Positions 31,294 through 41,499 of a stretch of DNA of 64,000 bases are shown in pieces. The number at the start of each line of letters is the position of its first letter. Position 1 is the first letter of the stretch. A program made the translations under genes and the position numbers. Under the pieces are notes generated by a model. That model was given only the letters and a program-made list of their open reading frames with translations. It made no database searches and was not told where the DNA came from. Origin of the DNA: Marinobacter sp. F3R08 (GTDB lineage: Bacteria; Pseudomonadota; Gammaproteobacteria; Pseudomonadales; Oleiphilaceae); contig NZ_JAHKPI010000025.1 in assembly GCF_018860425.1 (NCBI RefSeq), positions 342,524 through 406,523 of the forward strand. Reading direction: 5' to 3'.

Positions 31294-33102
31294 ATGCGCA
31301 GTCATTATTGCGGTGGGATTAACGAATCCCACATTGATCAGGAAGTCACACTTTGCGGTTGGGTCCACCGTCGCCGTGACCACGGTGGGGTTATCTTCCT
31401 GGATCTGCGGGATCGGGATGGGATGTCTCAGGTGGTGGTTGATCCTGATACCCCTGAGAGCTTTGCCCTCGCCGAGAAAGTCCGAAGCGAGTTCGTTGTC
31501 AAGGTTACTGGCCGGGTTCGTCGCCGTCCCGCGGGTACCGAAAATAACACCATGCCGACCGGGCAAGTTGAGCTGCTGGGCAAGGAAGTCAGTATCCTGA
31601 ACGCTGCAGCGACGCCGCCGTTTCCGCTGGATGAGCATGTAGACGTGGGTGAAGACGTCCGTCTGAAGTATCGTTTTGTGGACCTGCGTCGTCCAGAGAT
31701 GATCAACCGACTGCGTTTTCGTTCCCGCGTAACGAGTTACATTCGAAACTACCTGGACAGCAACGGCTTCATGGACGTGGAAACGCCGATTCTGACCCGA
31801 GCCACGCCAGAAGGCGCACGGGATTACCTGGTGCCCAGCCGTACCCAGGAAGGCTCCTTCTTCGCGTTGCCTCAGTCTCCTCAGCTGTTCAAGCAGTTGC
31901 TGATGGTGTCTGGTGTCGACCGTTACTACCAGATCGCCAAGTGTTTCCGCGATGAAGACCTGCGTGCAGATCGCCAGCCGGAGTTTACCCAGGTAGATAT
32001 CGAAGCCTCTTTCATTGATGAAGAGACTCTGATGGGTCTGAACGAGGACATGATCCGGGCTCTATTCAAGGACGTGTTGGATGTTGAACTGCCGACGTTC
32101 CCTCGCATGCCTTATGCGGAAGCCATGCAGCGTTACGGTAGTGACAAGCCGGACCTCCGTATCCCTCTGGAATTGCTCGACGTCAATGATCTGGTCGAGG
32201 GTGTCGACTTCAAGGTGTTTGCAGGGCCTGCAAAAGATCCTAAGGGTCGGGTTGCCGCGCTGCGGGTTCCTAAAGGCGGTGAGCTGACACGTAAACAGAT
32301 CGACGAGTACACCAAGTTTGTCGGCATTTATGGCGCCAAGGGTCTTGCCTACATCAAGGTCAACGACCTGTCCAAGGGCGCGGAAGGCCTGCAGTCGCCA
32401 ATCATCAAGTTCCTGGGTAATGATGTGGCCCTGGCGATTATGGAGCGAGTGGGGGTAGAAGACGGTGATATCGTCTTCTTCGGTGCGGACAAGACCAATG
32501 TGGTCAACGAAGCCCTGGGTGCACTGCGTATCAAGGTTGGCCACGATCTGGAAATGCTGACCTCCGAGTGGGCACCACTGTGGGTCGTCGATTTCCCGAT
32601 GTTCGAGGAAACCTCAGACGGTGGCCTGACCGCGATTCACCATCCGTTCACTGCGCCGTCCTGCAGTCCGGAAGATCTGGCCGCAGACCCGGCTAATGCG
32701 CTTTCCCGTGCCTACGACATGGTGTTGAACGGTACTGAGCTGGGCGGTGGTTCCATCCGTATTCACGATGAGGCGATGCAGGAAGCGGTATTCCGTATCC
32801 TCGGTATCGGTGAAGAAGAAGCCCGTGCCAAGTTTGGCTTCCTGCTGGACGCTCTGAAGTTCGGTTGTCCGCCTCATGGCGGCCTGGCGTTCGGTCTGGA
32901 TCGTCTGGTGATGCTGATGACCGGTGCTACCTCTATCCGTGACGTGATCGCGTTCCCGAAAACCCAGAGTGCCACCTGTCTCATGACCCAGGCACCGGGA
33001 GAAGTGGACGAAAAGCAGTTGCGTGAGTTGCATATCCGTCTGCGCAAGCCGTCGAAGCCGGTCGAAGGCCACAAGGCGGAAGCCGGTGAGGGCAACGAGT
33101 AA
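31294..33102 (+). CDS. aspS: Aspartyl-tRNA synthetase
   Basis: A 602-residue class IIb synthetase charging tRNA-Asp (or also tRNA-Asn if the cell uses the indirect route). The N-terminal OB anticodon-binding domain starts [20 protein letters not shown]. Motif 2 is [16 protein letters not shown], a bacterial GAD insertion spans about residues 290-420, and motif 3 is [14 protein letters not shown]. The chosen ATG starts where the family does. It heads the aspS-ruvCAB-tol block. Confidence 0.95.
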   Translation: MRSHYCGGINESHIDQEVTLCGWVHRRRDHGGVIFLDLRDRDGMSQVVVDPDTPESFALAEKVRSEFVVKVTGRVRRRPAGTENNTMPTGQVELLGKEVSILNAAATPPFPLDEHVDVGEDVRLKYRFVDLRRPEMINRLRFRSRVTSYIRNYLDSNGFMDVETPILTRATPEGARDYLVPSRTQEGSFFALPQSPQLFKQLLMVSGVDRYYQIAKCFRDEDLRADRQPEFTQVDIEASFIDEETLMGLNEDMIRALFKDVLDVELPTFPRMPYAEAMQRYGSDKPDLRIPLELLDVNDLVEGVDFKVFAGPAKDPKGRVAALRVPKGGELTRKQIDEYTKFVGIYGAKGLAYIKVNDLSKGAEGLQSPIIKFLGNDVALAIMERVGVEDGDIVFFGADKTNVVNEALGALRIKVGHDLEMLTSEWAPLWVVDFPMFEETSDGGLTAIHHPFTAPSCSPEDLAADPANALSRAYDMVLNGTELGGGSIRIHDEAMQEAVFRILGIGEEEARAKFGFLLDALKFGCPPHGGLAFGLDRLVMLMTGATSIRDVIAFPKTQSATCLMTQAPGEVDEKQLRELHIRLRKPSKPVEGHKAEAGEGNE

Positions 33103-33127
33103 GTCAGCTTGAACCGACGGTAACTGT

Positions 33128-33170
33128 GCGCAGGGGTGGGGGAGTTATGGACGATAACCCACGCCTGCGC
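33128..33170. terminator. Long GC-rich hairpin between aspS and ruvC
   Basis: GCGCAGG and CCTGCGC form the base and GTGGG..TTAT / ATAA..CCCAC the upper stem. There is no T-run. It may limit read-through from aspS or stabilise mRNA ends in the 122-bp gap. Confidence 0.4.
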
Positions 33171-33224
33171 GCGGACATCGCCGCCGAGATCTTAGAATCG
33201 CTGTAACCATTCAGGGGCACCGAT

Positions 33225-33752
33225 GTGGCAATAATTCTGGGCGTTGATCCCGGATCAAGAATTACCGGTTACGGCGTCATTCGAGTCGAAGGCCGGCACA
33301 TCGAGTACATAGACAGCGGTTGCATCCGGGTGGGTGAAAAACCCATGGCCGAGCGCCTTCAGAACATCTTTCAGAGCCTTGCTACCCTGATCGGGGAATA
33401 CCGTCCCGAAGAGTTTGCCATTGAGCAGGTATTCATGGCCCGCAATCCGGACTCGGCGCTGAAACTTGGTCAGGCCAGGGGGGCCGCCATTGTGAGTGCG
33501 GCCAACAGCGGGCTGGCAGTCCATGAGTACTCGGCCCGGCAGGTAAAGCAGGCCGTGGTTGGCAAAGGCGGCGCCGACAAGTCCCAGGTTCAGCACATGG
33601 TACAGGTGCTGCTTTCTCTGCCACGCAAGCCCCAGGCAGACGCTGCCGATGCTCTGGCAATTGCAATGTGCCACGCTCATATGAGCCAAAGTATCCTGCG
33701 CGTGGCCAGTGGTGCCGGCAAGGTCAGAAGCGGTCGTGTCCGACACAACTAA
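33225..33752 (+). CDS. ruvC: Holliday junction resolvase RuvC
   Basis: A 175-residue endonuclease that cuts Holliday junctions symmetrically. The RNase-H-like acidic residues are visible: Asp in [14 protein letters not shown], Glu in [24 protein letters not shown] (split) and Asp in [16 protein letters not shown]. It starts with GTG after CAGGGGCACC. It is first of ruvC-ruvA-ruvB, the usual order. Confidence 0.96.
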   Translation: MAIILGVDPGSRITGYGVIRVEGRHIEYIDSGCIRVGEKPMAERLQNIFQSLATLIGEYRPEEFAIEQVFMARNPDSALKLGQARGAAIVSAANSGLAVHEYSARQVKQAVVGKGGADKSQVQHMVQVLLSLPRKPQADAADALAIAMCHAHMSQSILRVASGAGKVRSGRVRHN

Positions 33753-33782
33753 ACCGCTCGTGCGAGCGACAGGAGATACAGC

Positions 33783-34412
33783 TTGATTGGTCGTATCCGA
33801 GGTATTCTGGTTGAAAAGGCTCCGGCTCAGGCGTTGGTGGAGTGCGCAGGCCTTGGCTATGAAGTCGATATCCCCTACACCACCTTCTTTCATTTGCCCG
33901 AAACCGGTGCGGAAGTCACCTTGCATACCCATTTTGCTGTGCGGGAGGATGCCCAAAGCCTCTATGGCTTTGCGTCGATGCTTGACCGGAACCTGTTCAG
34001 GCTGCTGATCAAGGTTAACGGTGTCGGTCCAAAGCTGGCGATAGGGATTCTTTCTGGTCTGGATGCCCAGCAATTTATTCGCTGTGTGGAAAATCGTGAC
34101 GTCGCCTCACTCGTCAAGCTACCCGGAGTTGGCAAGAAAACCGCTGAACGGCTTCTTATTGAAATGGCGGACCGGATAGGGCAACTTGAAGGGCAATTTG
34201 TGCCAGCGTCGCCTGAGACGACAGGAATGGGTCACGGAGCCGCTCAGCCCCAGTCTGGCGGGGCGATGGCGACCGAAGAAGCCGAAGCTGCTCTGATTGC
34301 GCTGGGTTACAAGCCACAGGAGGCCGCAAAGGCTATCAGCAAGGTGGCTGAGGACGATATGACAAGTGAAACGCTTATTCGGTTGGCTCTGAGAAACATG
34401 ATACCGGCCTGA
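33783..34412 (+). CDS. ruvA: Holliday junction helicase subunit RuvA
   Basis: A 209-residue tetrameric junction-binding protein that positions RuvB. It has the N-terminal OB domain ([20 protein letters not shown]), two helix-hairpin-helix motifs ([19 protein letters not shown] and [19 protein letters not shown]), a Pro/Gly-rich linker and a C-terminal RuvB-binding three-helix domain ([20 protein letters not shown]). The start is TTG with AGGAG upstream. Confidence 0.96.
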   Translation: MIGRIRGILVEKAPAQALVECAGLGYEVDIPYTTFFHLPETGAEVTLHTHFAVREDAQSLYGFASMLDRNLFRLLIKVNGVGPKLAIGILSGLDAQQFIRCVENRDVASLVKLPGVGKKTAERLLIEMADRIGQLEGQFVPASPETTGMGHGAAQPQSGGAMATEEAEAALIALGYKPQEAAKAISKVAEDDMTSETLIRLALRNMIPA

Positions 34413-34544
34413 TCACGAAAACCTGTCGCGAATCTGTAGAGAGCGTAACGTGACACCTGCCAAGCCCTTTGTACAATTGGGGCTGCGCTGGAATAGCGGG
34501 CAAACGTGAGGCACGATGTTGATTCCCACACTATGGGTGATGCC

Positions 34545-35576
34545 ATGATCGAATCCGACCGGTTGATTACGGCCCGGGCCGGTGAATACGAGGAAGTACA
34601 GGACAGGGCCATTCGCCCGACGCTGCTGGCTGAATATGTTGGCCAGCCTACGGTTCGTGAGCAGATGGATATTTTTATATCCGCCGCACGCGGCCGTCAG
34701 GAAGCGCTCGACCACGTTCTGATCTTCGGTCCTCCTGGTCTTGGTAAGACAACCCTGGCCAATATCATCGCCAATGAGATGGGAGTATCCATCAAGACCA
34801 CCTCGGGGCCGGTCCTGGAAAAGGCCGGTGATCTGGCGGCCATGCTTACCAACCTCGAAGAAGGTGACGTTCTTTTCATTGATGAAATTCACCGTCTCAG
34901 TGCCGCGGTAGAGGAAGTCCTCTATCCCGCGATGGAAGATTACCAGCTGGATATCATGATTGGTGAGGGGCCGGCGGCTCGTTCCATCAAGCTGGATCTG
35001 CCGCCCTTTACTCTGGTGGGCGCCACCACCCGCGCTGGTTTGCTGACATCCCCGCTAAGGGATCGCTTTGGTATCGTTCAACGCCTTGAGTTTTATAATA
35101 CGGAAGATCTTACCAGCATTATTATGCGCTCCGCGCGCCTGTCCTCGGTTTCGGTTGATGAGGCCGGGGCATTCGAGATAGCGCGCCGCTCGCGGGGCAC
35201 CCCGCGAATCGCCAACCGCCTGTTGCGCCGGGTCCGCGATTTTGCCGAAGTACGTTCAGATGGTCGTATCACCTCTGACATAGCCGACCAGGCCCTGAAC
35301 ATGCTGAAAGTGGATAATCAGGGCTTCGATCATATGGATCGTCGACTGTTGCTGGCAATGATTGAGAAGTTCGATGGTGGTCCTGTTGGTGTCGAGAGTC
35401 TTGCGGCTGCAATCAGCGAAGAGCGGGGCACTATTGAGGATGTGCTCGAACCCTTCCTGATTCAGCAGGGGTATATGGTGCGGACGCCAAGAGGACGCAT
35501 GGTGACATCCAACGCCTACCAGCACTTTGGCGTCATTCCTTCGAAATCGGGCAAGGAGGACGATCCGTTTGGCTGA
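34545..35576 (+). CDS. ruvB: Holliday junction branch-migration ATPase RuvB
   Basis: A 343-residue AAA+ motor driving branch migration. Walker A is [20 protein letters not shown], Walker [11 protein letters not shown], sensor 1 [20 protein letters not shown], arginine-finger region GEGPAARS, and a winged-helix C-terminus ([17 protein letters not shown]). I start at [10 protein letters not shown], the family's N-terminus; longer frames begin with GTG 13 codons earlier. Its last bases contain the ribosome-binding site and start of ybgC. Confidence 0.96.
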   Translation: MIESDRLITARAGEYEEVQDRAIRPTLLAEYVGQPTVREQMDIFISAARGRQEALDHVLIFGPPGLGKTTLANIIANEMGVSIKTTSGPVLEKAGDLAAMLTNLEEGDVLFIDEIHRLSAAVEEVLYPAMEDYQLDIMIGEGPAARSIKLDLPPFTLVGATTRAGLLTSPLRDRFGIVQRLEFYNTEDLTSIIMRSARLSSVSVDEAGAFEIARRSRGTPRIANRLLRRVRDFAEVRSDGRITSDIADQALNMLKVDNQGFDHMDRRLLLAMIEKFDGGPVGVESLAAAISEERGTIEDVLEPFLIQQGYMVRTPRGRMVTSNAYQHFGVIPSKSGKEDDPFG

Positions 35577-36030
35577 ACAGGCAGCAGAAGCAAGGTTCGA
35601 ACTGCCCATTCGGGTCTATATCGAAGACACCGACGCCGGTGGCATCGTGTTCCATGCCAAATACCTTCATTACATGGAGCGTGCCCGCACGGAGTGGGTG
35701 CGTAGCTGCGGAGTCGGTCTGAGGGCTGGCCTTGCTGACAACATCAGCTATGTCGTGCAAAGGCTGTCCATCCATTATGCTGTACCGGCAAAGCTTGATG
35801 ACGAATTACGGGTCACTGCTGAGCCTGTGGCTTTTGGTCGGGTATCGATGGATTTCCGGCAGCGCGTAATACGTGCCGGAGACGGGAAACTGCTCAGCGA
35901 CAGTGACGTTCGGGTGGCCTGTGTCGCGCTCGACACCGGTCGCCCCCGCCGTTTGCCGGCAAACATGCAGGATTTGCTGGCCAGGAATGTCCAGCCCACT
36001 GAAACGATAAACAGAATTAGCCAGGAGTAA
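35569..36030 (+). CDS. ybgC: Acyl-CoA thioesterase YbgC (Tol-Pal associated)
   Basis: A 153-residue hotdog-fold thioesterase. The family signature is [20 protein letters not shown] (catalytic Asp) followed by [10 protein letters not shown]. It starts with TTG, with AAGGAGG 8 nt upstream, overlapping the ruvB stop. YbgC acts on short- or medium-chain acyl thioesters and is regularly the first gene of the tol-pal operon, as here. Confidence 0.93.
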   Translation: MAEQAAEARFELPIRVYIEDTDAGGIVFHAKYLHYMERARTEWVRSCGVGLRAGLADNISYVVQRLSIHYAVPAKLDDELRVTAEPVAFGRVSMDFRQRVIRAGDGKLLSDSDVRVACVALDTGRPRRLPANMQDLLARNVQPTETINRISQE

Positions 36031-36033
36031 GAA

Positions 36034-36723
36034 GTGGATTCAGAACTTTCAGTCTGGTACCTGATTGCCAATGCCGGTGTGCTGGTGCAGCTGGTCATGC
36101 TTTTGCTGGCCCTCGCGTCCATCATGTCCTGGGCCCTTATTTTTCAACGCTTACAGGTTTTCCGAAAAGCAAAGCGAGCGCAACTCGCGTTTGAAGAGCG
36201 TTTCTGGTCCGGAATGGATCTGGGTCAGCTGTATCGTGAGGTCAATTCCGAGCCGACACCGTTCTCCGGCATGGAATCCCTGTTTCGCGCTGGCTTCAAG
36301 GAGTTTTCTCGGCTGCGACAGCAAAGCCGTGACGCAGACGCGGTGATGGAAGGGACCCAGCGAGCCATGCGCGTTGCCTTCTCACGGGAGCAGGAGCGGT
36401 TGGAGACCAGCCTGCCGTTTCTGGCAACAGTCGGCTCCACCAGTCCTTACGTCGGCCTGTTTGGCACCGTCTGGGGGATTATGAATTCCTTTCGTGGCCT
36501 GGCTCAGGTTCAGCAAGCTACCCTTGCGACAGTGGCTCCGGGTATATCGGAAGCCCTGATTGCGACGGCCATGGGTCTGTTTGCCGCGATTCCTGCAGTC
36601 ATCGCGTATAACCGTTTCTCGGCCATGTCGGATGCGCTGCTGAAGAATTACGAAACCTTTGCTGATGAGTTCTCAAGCATTCTGCATCGCCGGGTTCACC
36701 AGAGTGAAAAGGGTTCCGCATGA
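36034..36723 (+). CDS. tolQ: Tol-Pal system protein TolQ
   Basis: A 229-residue inner-membrane proton-channel subunit related to ExbB and MotA. Three membrane segments are visible: about residues 12-37 (LIANAGVLVQLVMLLLALAS), 128-155 (LATVGSTSPYVGLFGTVWGI) and 165-190 (ISEALIATAMGLFAAIPAVI). It starts with GTG 3 nt after ybgC. With TolR it energises TolA to pull the outer membrane in at division. Confidence 0.95.
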   Translation: MDSELSVWYLIANAGVLVQLVMLLLALASIMSWALIFQRLQVFRKAKRAQLAFEERFWSGMDLGQLYREVNSEPTPFSGMESLFRAGFKEFSRLRQQSRDADAVMEGTQRAMRVAFSREQERLETSLPFLATVGSTSPYVGLFGTVWGIMNSFRGLAQVQQATLATVAPGISEALIATAMGLFAAIPAVIAYNRFSAMSDALLKNYETFADEFSSILHRRVHQSEKGSA

Positions 36724-36769
36724 TGACGGCAGGTCCCTTGATACCGGAACAGGCTAGGAGCACCGCTTT

Positions 36770-37216
36770 ATGAAAGGCATGGGCATGATGCCGGAGCAAC
36801 GGCGCAAGCCAATGTCGGAGATCAACGTGGTCCCCTACATTGACGTAATGCTGGTGCTTCTCATTATTTTCATGGTCACCGCCCCGATGCTCACTCAGGG
36901 GGTCAAGGTTGATCTTCCGCAAACCACGTCCGATCCGATTCAAGCGGACAAGGATGTGGAATCCATTATCGTTTCCGTGGATGCCAATGGCGCCTATTAC
37001 GTTGAGATCGGTGACGAGGGCAGCGACCCCATGTCACTGGGGGATTTGCGTGCACAGATAACGAAAGTTCTCTCTCAGCGTTCATCAAGTGAGATTCTGG
37101 TTCGCGGTGATGAAAACGTCCCGTACGGCACCGTTGTCAGGCTGATGGCTGAATTACAGGGTGCCGGGGCCAGCAGTATCGGTCTGATTACGGAATCACC
37201 CCGGGACGACAATTGA
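36770..37216 (+). CDS. tolR: Tol-Pal system protein TolR
   Basis: A 148-residue protein with one N-terminal membrane helix carrying the conserved proton-path Asp (NVVPYIDVMLVLLIIFMVTA) and a periplasmic domain (VDLPQTTSDPIQ to GAGASSIGLITE). It partners TolQ and TolA. AGGAGC lies upstream of the ATG. Confidence 0.94.
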   Translation: MKGMGMMPEQRRKPMSEINVVPYIDVMLVLLIIFMVTAPMLTQGVKVDLPQTTSDPIQADKDVESIIVSVDANGAYYVEIGDEGSDPMSLGDLRAQITKVLSQRSSSEILVRGDENVPYGTVVRLMAELQGAGASSIGLITESPRDDN

Positions 37217-37238
37217 TACCGGTACGGGCAGGAATGTT

Positions 37239-38270
37239 GTGAGAGATCACCAGCGCGAAGTAACCACAACCGGAGTGCCACCCTGGAAATCACCGGTGGC
37301 ACTGTCGGTGGCGTTGCATCTGCTGATTCTGGGCGTTGCGCTGGCCGGCTGGTCGTGGACGAGCTCCGAACACGAGCCGCCGCCCAGAAGCATATCGGCC
37401 CGTTTGATTACACAGCAAGAGCCTGAACCCAGCCCCGTTGTGGAGCCGAACGATCAGCAGGAACGTAACGAAGAGCGCCGGGCAGAAGAACAGCGTCGTC
37501 AGGCGGAAGCCGCGCGCCAGGAAGAAGCCCGTCGGATCGCAGAGCAGAAGCGTCAGGACGAACAGGAAAAGCGTCAGCAGCAGGAAGAGCGTGAACGTCA
37601 GGTAGCCGAGGCGAAGGAACGGGAAGCACAGAAAGCGCGTGAAGCTGAAGCCGCGCGTCAAAAGGCCAGGGCCGAAGCCAAGGAGCAGGCGCGGCAGAAA
37701 GCTGAAGAAGAGAAACGCCGGCAGGAAGAAGCAAAACGCCTGGCGGAAGAGCAAAAGCGCAAGCAGGAAGAGCAGCGCAAGCGTGAGGAGGCTGAGCGCA
37801 AGCGACAGGAGGAGCAGGCCCGGCAGGAAGCTGAGCGCAAACGCCTTGAGGCTGAGCGGAAGCTCCGCGAACAGCAACTCGAAGCCCAGGCAGACGCGGC
37901 TCAGAAGGCTCGGGCAGAAGAGGCCCGTCGTCAACAAGAAGCGGCTGCTGCGAAAGCCCGTGAGGCGCAGATGCTGTCCGAGAGCGAGAAGTATCAGGCG
38001 CTGATCCGGGAGCGCTTGAGTCAGAAGTGGTATCCACCATCGTCGGCCACGGAAGAGATGACCGCGCGCCTGCAGATTACGCTGTTGCCAACCGGTGAAC
38101 TCGCTGGTGTTAAATTGGTTGGTACCAGTGGAAACACAGCCTTCGACAATTCCGCTCTGAGTGCAGTACGCTCATTGAACCGTTACCCGATACCGAAAGA
38201 GCGGGATACGTTTGAGCGGTATTTCCGACAGTTCACGATTGAATTCAATCCACGCCGGATGATCAGATAA
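37239..38270 (+). CDS. tolA: Tol-Pal system protein TolA
   Basis: A 343-residue protein with a single membrane helix (about residues 17-37, VALSVALHLLILGVALAGWS). A very long Glu/Lys/Arg/Ala/Gln-rich helical rod spans about 65-250, and a C-terminal globular domain (YQALIRERLSQKWYPPSSAT, ALSAVRSLNRYPIPKE) contacts TolB/Pal. It starts with GTG after AGGAA. The repetitive rod creates long open frames on the other strand and in other phases; those are not genes. Confidence 0.93.
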   Translation: MRDHQREVTTTGVPPWKSPVALSVALHLLILGVALAGWSWTSSEHEPPPRSISARLITQQEPEPSPVVEPNDQQERNEERRAEEQRRQAEAARQEEARRIAEQKRQDEQEKRQQQEERERQVAEAKEREAQKAREAEAARQKARAEAKEQARQKAEEEKRRQEEAKRLAEEQKRKQEEQRKREEAERKRQEEQARQEAERKRLEAERKLREQQLEAQADAAQKARAEEARRQQEAAAAKAREAQMLSESEKYQALIRERLSQKWYPPSSATEEMTARLQITLLPTGELAGVKLVGTSGNTAFDNSALSAVRSLNRYPIPKERDTFERYFRQFTIEFNPRRMIR

Positions 38271-38274
38271 CGAA

Positions 38275-39600
38275 ATGGATAACGCCATGACACATCGGAT
38301 TTCCAACAAACGGTTCAGAACGTTCCTTATAGTGTTTGTTCTGTTTTTTGTCGCCGTGTCGGGCGCGAGGGCAGAGCTGTTGATCCGCATCACTGAAGGT
38401 GCGAATGCTGCAATTCCCGTCGCGGTGGTGCCCTTTGCCGAGTCCGGTCAGGTTCCTGCCGGGGATAAAGTCAGCACGATTGTTCAGTCAGATCTGACCA
38501 TGACAGGCGAGTTTCGTACCCTGCCTCCCGGAAAGATGCTGAGTCTGCCTTCCCGCCGGGAAGAAGTGTATTTTCGCGACTGGCGCCTGCTCGGCCAGCG
38601 TTACGTCCTGGTTGGGGCGCTTACTCGAAGCGGGGATCGTATTGAAGCCCGGTTTGAGTTGTTCGATGTAAACCGCGAAGAACGGATTCTGGGGGAAACC
38701 GCTGCTGCTCCTGCGTCCAATATGCGCTCTCTGGCGCACCACATCAGCGACAAAGTGTATGAGGCTATCACCGGTGTCCCGGGCGCCTTCTCTACCAAAC
38801 TTGCCTACGTGACGCTGGACAACGTCACTGGAAAGCCTCGTTATCGGCTTCAGGTGAGCGATGTGGATGGCAAGCGTGCACGGATCAGGCTGGAAAGCCA
38901 GGAGCCTATTCTCTCACCGGCCTGGTCACCAGATGGCAAAAGGCTGGCCTATGTTTCGTTTGAGACAGGGAAACCGGTGATTTTTGTTCACGAGCTTGCC
39001 TCGGGTAAGCGTACCAAAGTTGCTGATTTTCCAGGATTGAATTCCGCTCCCGCGTGGTCGGATGATGGTCAATCTCTATTGATGACGCTTTCTAAGGACG
39101 GTAACGCCGAAATTTACAGGATGGATCTGGGTAGCCGGCAATTGACCAAGCTCACCAATCACTGGGCAATTGATACCGAAGCAAGCTGGGATGCCGATGG
39201 CAGCGGCATTTTCCTCACCTCGGACCGCTCCGGTGGCCCACAGATCTATCATATGGAAAGGCCGGGCGCTGAGCCTCGCCGTATTACCTTTGGCAGTCGC
39301 TATAATGCACGTCCAAGGCCGGATGATGATGGTCAGTTTGTTTACTATGTGCATCAACGGGACGGGGCCTTTCACATCGCTCGTACCGAGTTGAAAACCG
39401 GTGAGGAAACCATACTTACCCGCACCGGGTCTGATGAGTCTCCCAGTGTTGCTCCGAATGGTCGGATGCTGATCTACGCCACACGTCAGGGTGGAAGCAA
39501 CGTACTTACGGTCATTTCTGCCGATGGTGGGGCAGCATACAGCTTGCCGGCGGCCGAAGGGGATGTCCGGGATCCGGCCTGGGGGCCTTTGGTTCGTTGA
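38275..39600 (+). CDS. tolB: Tol-Pal system protein TolB
   Basis: A 441-residue periplasmic protein. It has a signal peptide (LIVFVLFFVAVSGARA before ELLIRITEG), an N-terminal alpha/beta domain (to about 165) and a six-bladed beta-propeller with repeats such as SPAWSPDGKRLAYVS, SAPAWSDDGQSLLMT and ASWDADGSGIFLTSD. It binds Pal and is released by TolA. The start lies 4 nt after tolA; a second ATG four codons in is an alternative. Confidence 0.95.
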   Translation: MDNAMTHRISNKRFRTFLIVFVLFFVAVSGARAELLIRITEGANAAIPVAVVPFAESGQVPAGDKVSTIVQSDLTMTGEFRTLPPGKMLSLPSRREEVYFRDWRLLGQRYVLVGALTRSGDRIEARFELFDVNREERILGETAAAPASNMRSLAHHISDKVYEAITGVPGAFSTKLAYVTLDNVTGKPRYRLQVSDVDGKRARIRLESQEPILSPAWSPDGKRLAYVSFETGKPVIFVHELASGKRTKVADFPGLNSAPAWSDDGQSLLMTLSKDGNAEIYRMDLGSRQLTKLTNHWAIDTEASWDADGSGIFLTSDRSGGPQIYHMERPGAEPRRITFGSRYNARPRPDDDGQFVYYVHQRDGAFHIARTELKTGEETILTRTGSDESPSVAPNGRMLIYATRQGGSNVLTVISADGGAAYSLPAAEGDVRDPAWGPLVR

Positions 39601-39668
39601 TTGTCCGGCAATTTCGGGGCCGGCAGTCGTTCAAATAATTTCGTCACTCAACTGAAAGGAAGAAAACT

Positions 39669-40241
39669 ATGAATTTCCCAGCTCAATCAAAAGCATTTGC
39701 ACTGTTGTTGTCTGTTGGTCTGGTCGCTGGCTGTAGTTCCACGGGTGGAACGTCTGAAGACGGTGGTGAATACGGCTCAGACGTTGCAGCGGTGGATCAG
39801 GAAGGTGGTTCCACTGTTTATGGTGGTGACGATCAGGATGGTGTGTCTTCGTCATCCATGACCGATCAGGAGCGTATGGAAGCGCAGGAACAAGCTGCAC
39901 AGCAAGCGCTGCGCGAAATCACCGTGTTCTACTTTGATTTTGACACCGCCGAAATTAATCAGGAAGCCCGTGACGTGCTGGTGGCGCACGCTCGTTTTCT
40001 CGCCAATAACCCGGGACAGGGTGTTCGTGTTGAGGGGCATGCTGATGAGCGCGGTACCAAGGAATACAACCTGGCTCTTGGCGAGCGTCGTGCCAACGCC
40101 GTACAACGCTTCCTGATCGTCAATGGTGCTTCACGTGGCCAGATCGAAACCGTAAGCTATGGTGAAGAGAAGCCGGCAGTGATGGGTTCCAGCGAAAGCG
40201 CGTGGGCTCAGAACCGTCGTGTAGAACTCGTATTTGAGTAA
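39669..40241 (+). CDS. pal: Peptidoglycan-associated lipoprotein Pal
   Basis: A 190-residue outer-membrane lipoprotein. The lipobox is GLVAGC (Cys 22), then an acidic Gly/Ser-rich linker, then the OmpA-like domain with VFYFDFDTAEINQEARDVL and the peptidoglycan-binding VEGHADERGTKEYNLALGER. It anchors the outer membrane to the wall at constriction. GAAAGGAAG is upstream of the ATG. Confidence 0.96.
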   Translation: MNFPAQSKAFALLLSVGLVAGCSSTGGTSEDGGEYGSDVAAVDQEGGSTVYGGDDQDGVSSSSMTDQERMEAQEQAAQQALREITVFYFDFDTAEINQEARDVLVAHARFLANNPGQGVRVEGHADERGTKEYNLALGERRANAVQRFLIVNGASRGQIETVSYGEEKPAVMGSSESAWAQNRRVELVFE

Positions 40242-40257
40242 TTACACAGGAAAAACC

Positions 40258-40995
40258 ATGAGAAAAACGCTCATGGCGACAGTGGTACTTCCGTTTGCCC
40301 TCGGGCAGGCGGGAGGCGCCCTGGCGCAATCTGCCCAAGACAGTCAGCGCAATGCCGGTAACAGTCAGGCGACGTCCGAACTGTTTTACATGATCCAGCA
40401 ACTTCAGGGTGAAGTAAGGCGACTCCAGGGCGAAGTGGAGGAGCAGAGGCACCTGATAGATCGGTTACAGCAACAGGGGCGTGACCGCTATATCGACCTG
40501 GATCAGCGTATTCTGAACCTTTCCGAAACGCTGGCATCGCAACCAGTTCCGGAGACCAGTGAGGGGGCCGGTACCACGGTTTCGGGACCAGCGCCGGAGG
40601 TAAGAGAATATCGCCAGCCTGACGCAAAAGAGCGCGAAGCCTACAATCAGATCCAGGACCTGATCCGTAATCAGAAAAAGTATGATGAGGCTATCAGCCG
40701 GATATACGAGTTCATCGATGAGTATCCGGAAGGTGATCTGACGGTTAACGCCTATTACTGGCTAGGCGAAGTGTACCTCGTCAAGCCGCAGTTGGAGCAG
40801 GCGAAGCAGGCGTTCACCATTGTTGGTACCCGTTTCCCGGATCATCGAAAAGCGCCAGATGCTGTTTACAAGCTGGGAGTGGCGCAGGATCGCCTTGGGG
40901 AAAAGGAGCAGGCACGGCGTAGCATGCAAACTGTGATTGATGACTATCCGTCCAGTAGTTCTGCAGACCTGGCCAGGAAGTTTCTGGAATCGTAG
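40258..40995 (+). CDS. cpoB: Cell division coordinator CpoB (YbgF)
   Basis: A 245-residue periplasmic protein. It has a signal peptide (to ALAQSAQDS), a trimerising coiled coil (MIQQLQGEVRRLQGEVEEQR) and C-terminal TPRs (YNQIQDLIRNQKKYDEAISR, NAYYWLGEVYLVKPQLEQA). In E. coli it links PBP1B with Tol. I use the ATG with AGGAAA upstream, 16 nt after pal, not the frame extension that overlaps pal. Confidence 0.93.
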   Translation: MRKTLMATVVLPFALGQAGGALAQSAQDSQRNAGNSQATSELFYMIQQLQGEVRRLQGEVEEQRHLIDRLQQQGRDRYIDLDQRILNLSETLASQPVPETSEGAGTTVSGPAPEVREYRQPDAKEREAYNQIQDLIRNQKKYDEAISRIYEFIDEYPEGDLTVNAYYWLGEVYLVKPQLEQAKQAFTIVGTRFPDHRKAPDAVYKLGVAQDRLGEKEQARRSMQTVIDDYPSSSSADLARKFLES

Positions 40996-41048
40996 AACAG
41001 CTGATCGCAGGTCCTGGTAAAAATGTTGAGAAACCTGAATAAAAAGGG

Positions 41049-41076
41049 TTGATCAACAGCCAAAAATCATTACTAT
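41049..41076 (+). promoter_or_regulatory. Promoter of the tRNA-Lys pair
   Basis: TTGATC and TACTAT are spaced by 16 nt and followed by the GC-rich discriminator GCGCCTC, typical of stringently controlled stable-RNA promoters. The first tRNA begins 13 nt after the -10. Confidence 0.7.
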
Positions 41077-41089
41077 ATGCGCCTCGTTT

Positions 41090-41165
41090 GGGTCGTTAGC
41101 TCAGTTGGTAGAGCAGTTGGCTTTTAACCAATTGGTCGAAGGTTCGAATCCTTCACGACCCACCA
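41090..41165 (+). tRNA. tRNA-Lys (anticodon TTT), copy 1
   Basis: A 76-nt cloverleaf with acceptor stem GGGTCGT/ACGACCC, D-loop TAGCTCAGTTGGTAGAGC, anticodon arm TTGGCTTTTAACCAA with anticodon TTT, T-arm GGTTCGAATCC, and encoded CCA. Confidence 0.98.
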
Positions 41166-41233
41166 AACATGAAGTACCGGGTGGGCTGAGTCATTCGGTA
41201 CTGATCGGAGTTAAAACTCCGGTCGTCAGTTAC

Positions 41234-41309
41234 GGGTCGTTAGCTCAGTTGGTAGAGCAGTTGGCTTTTAACCAATTGGTCGAAGGTTCGAATCCTTCAC
41301 GACCCACCA
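41234..41309 (+). tRNA. tRNA-Lys (anticodon TTT), copy 2
   Basis: Identical in all 76 positions to copy 1 and separated from it by 68 bp, so both are processed from one transcript. CCA is encoded. Confidence 0.98.
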
Positions 41310-41315
41310 AATAGC

Positions 41316-41333
41316 AGAAGCCTTCGGGCTTTT
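41316..41333 (+). terminator. Short hairpin after the tRNAs
   Basis: AGAAGCC-TTC-GGGCTTTT forms a short stem with a T-run, directly before a stronger terminator. It may serve as the 3' processing barrier or a first weak stop. Confidence 0.5.
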
Positions 41334-41341
41334 GTGAAAAA

Positions 41342-41366
41342 AAGAGCCCTAGGGCTCTTTTTTTTT
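41342..41366 (+). terminator. Rho-independent terminator of the tRNA transcript
   Basis: AAGAGCCCTAGGGCTCTT is an 18-bp perfect palindrome followed by a run of T. Confidence 0.88.
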
Positions 41367-41440
41367 GCGCATACGTTCTTACCTAAGTAGTCAGATAAAG
41401 AAAAATAATCGCAGTTTTGTGATACGACTGTTTCAGGAAC

Positions 41441-41468
41441 ATTAAGGCTTGGGCATGAATGCTATAAT
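41441..41468 (+). promoter_or_regulatory. Promoter of nadA
   Basis: A perfect TATAAT (41463-41468) with ATTAAG 16 nt upstream. It lies downstream of an in-frame ATG at 41449, which therefore cannot be the translation start. Confidence 0.6.
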
Positions 41469-41499
41469 GCCCCGGTCAACGCAATACAGAGACGCAGTA

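Noticed and set aside
37290..38040. Long open frames opposite and out of phase with tolA
   Set aside because: They arise from the repetitive Glu/Lys/Arg/Ala codons of the TolA rod and give low-complexity Leu/Phe- or Pro/Ala-rich proteins with no family resemblance.
41105..41314. Open frame across the two tRNA-Lys genes
   Set aside because: Its repeated peptide is the tRNA sequence translated twice.
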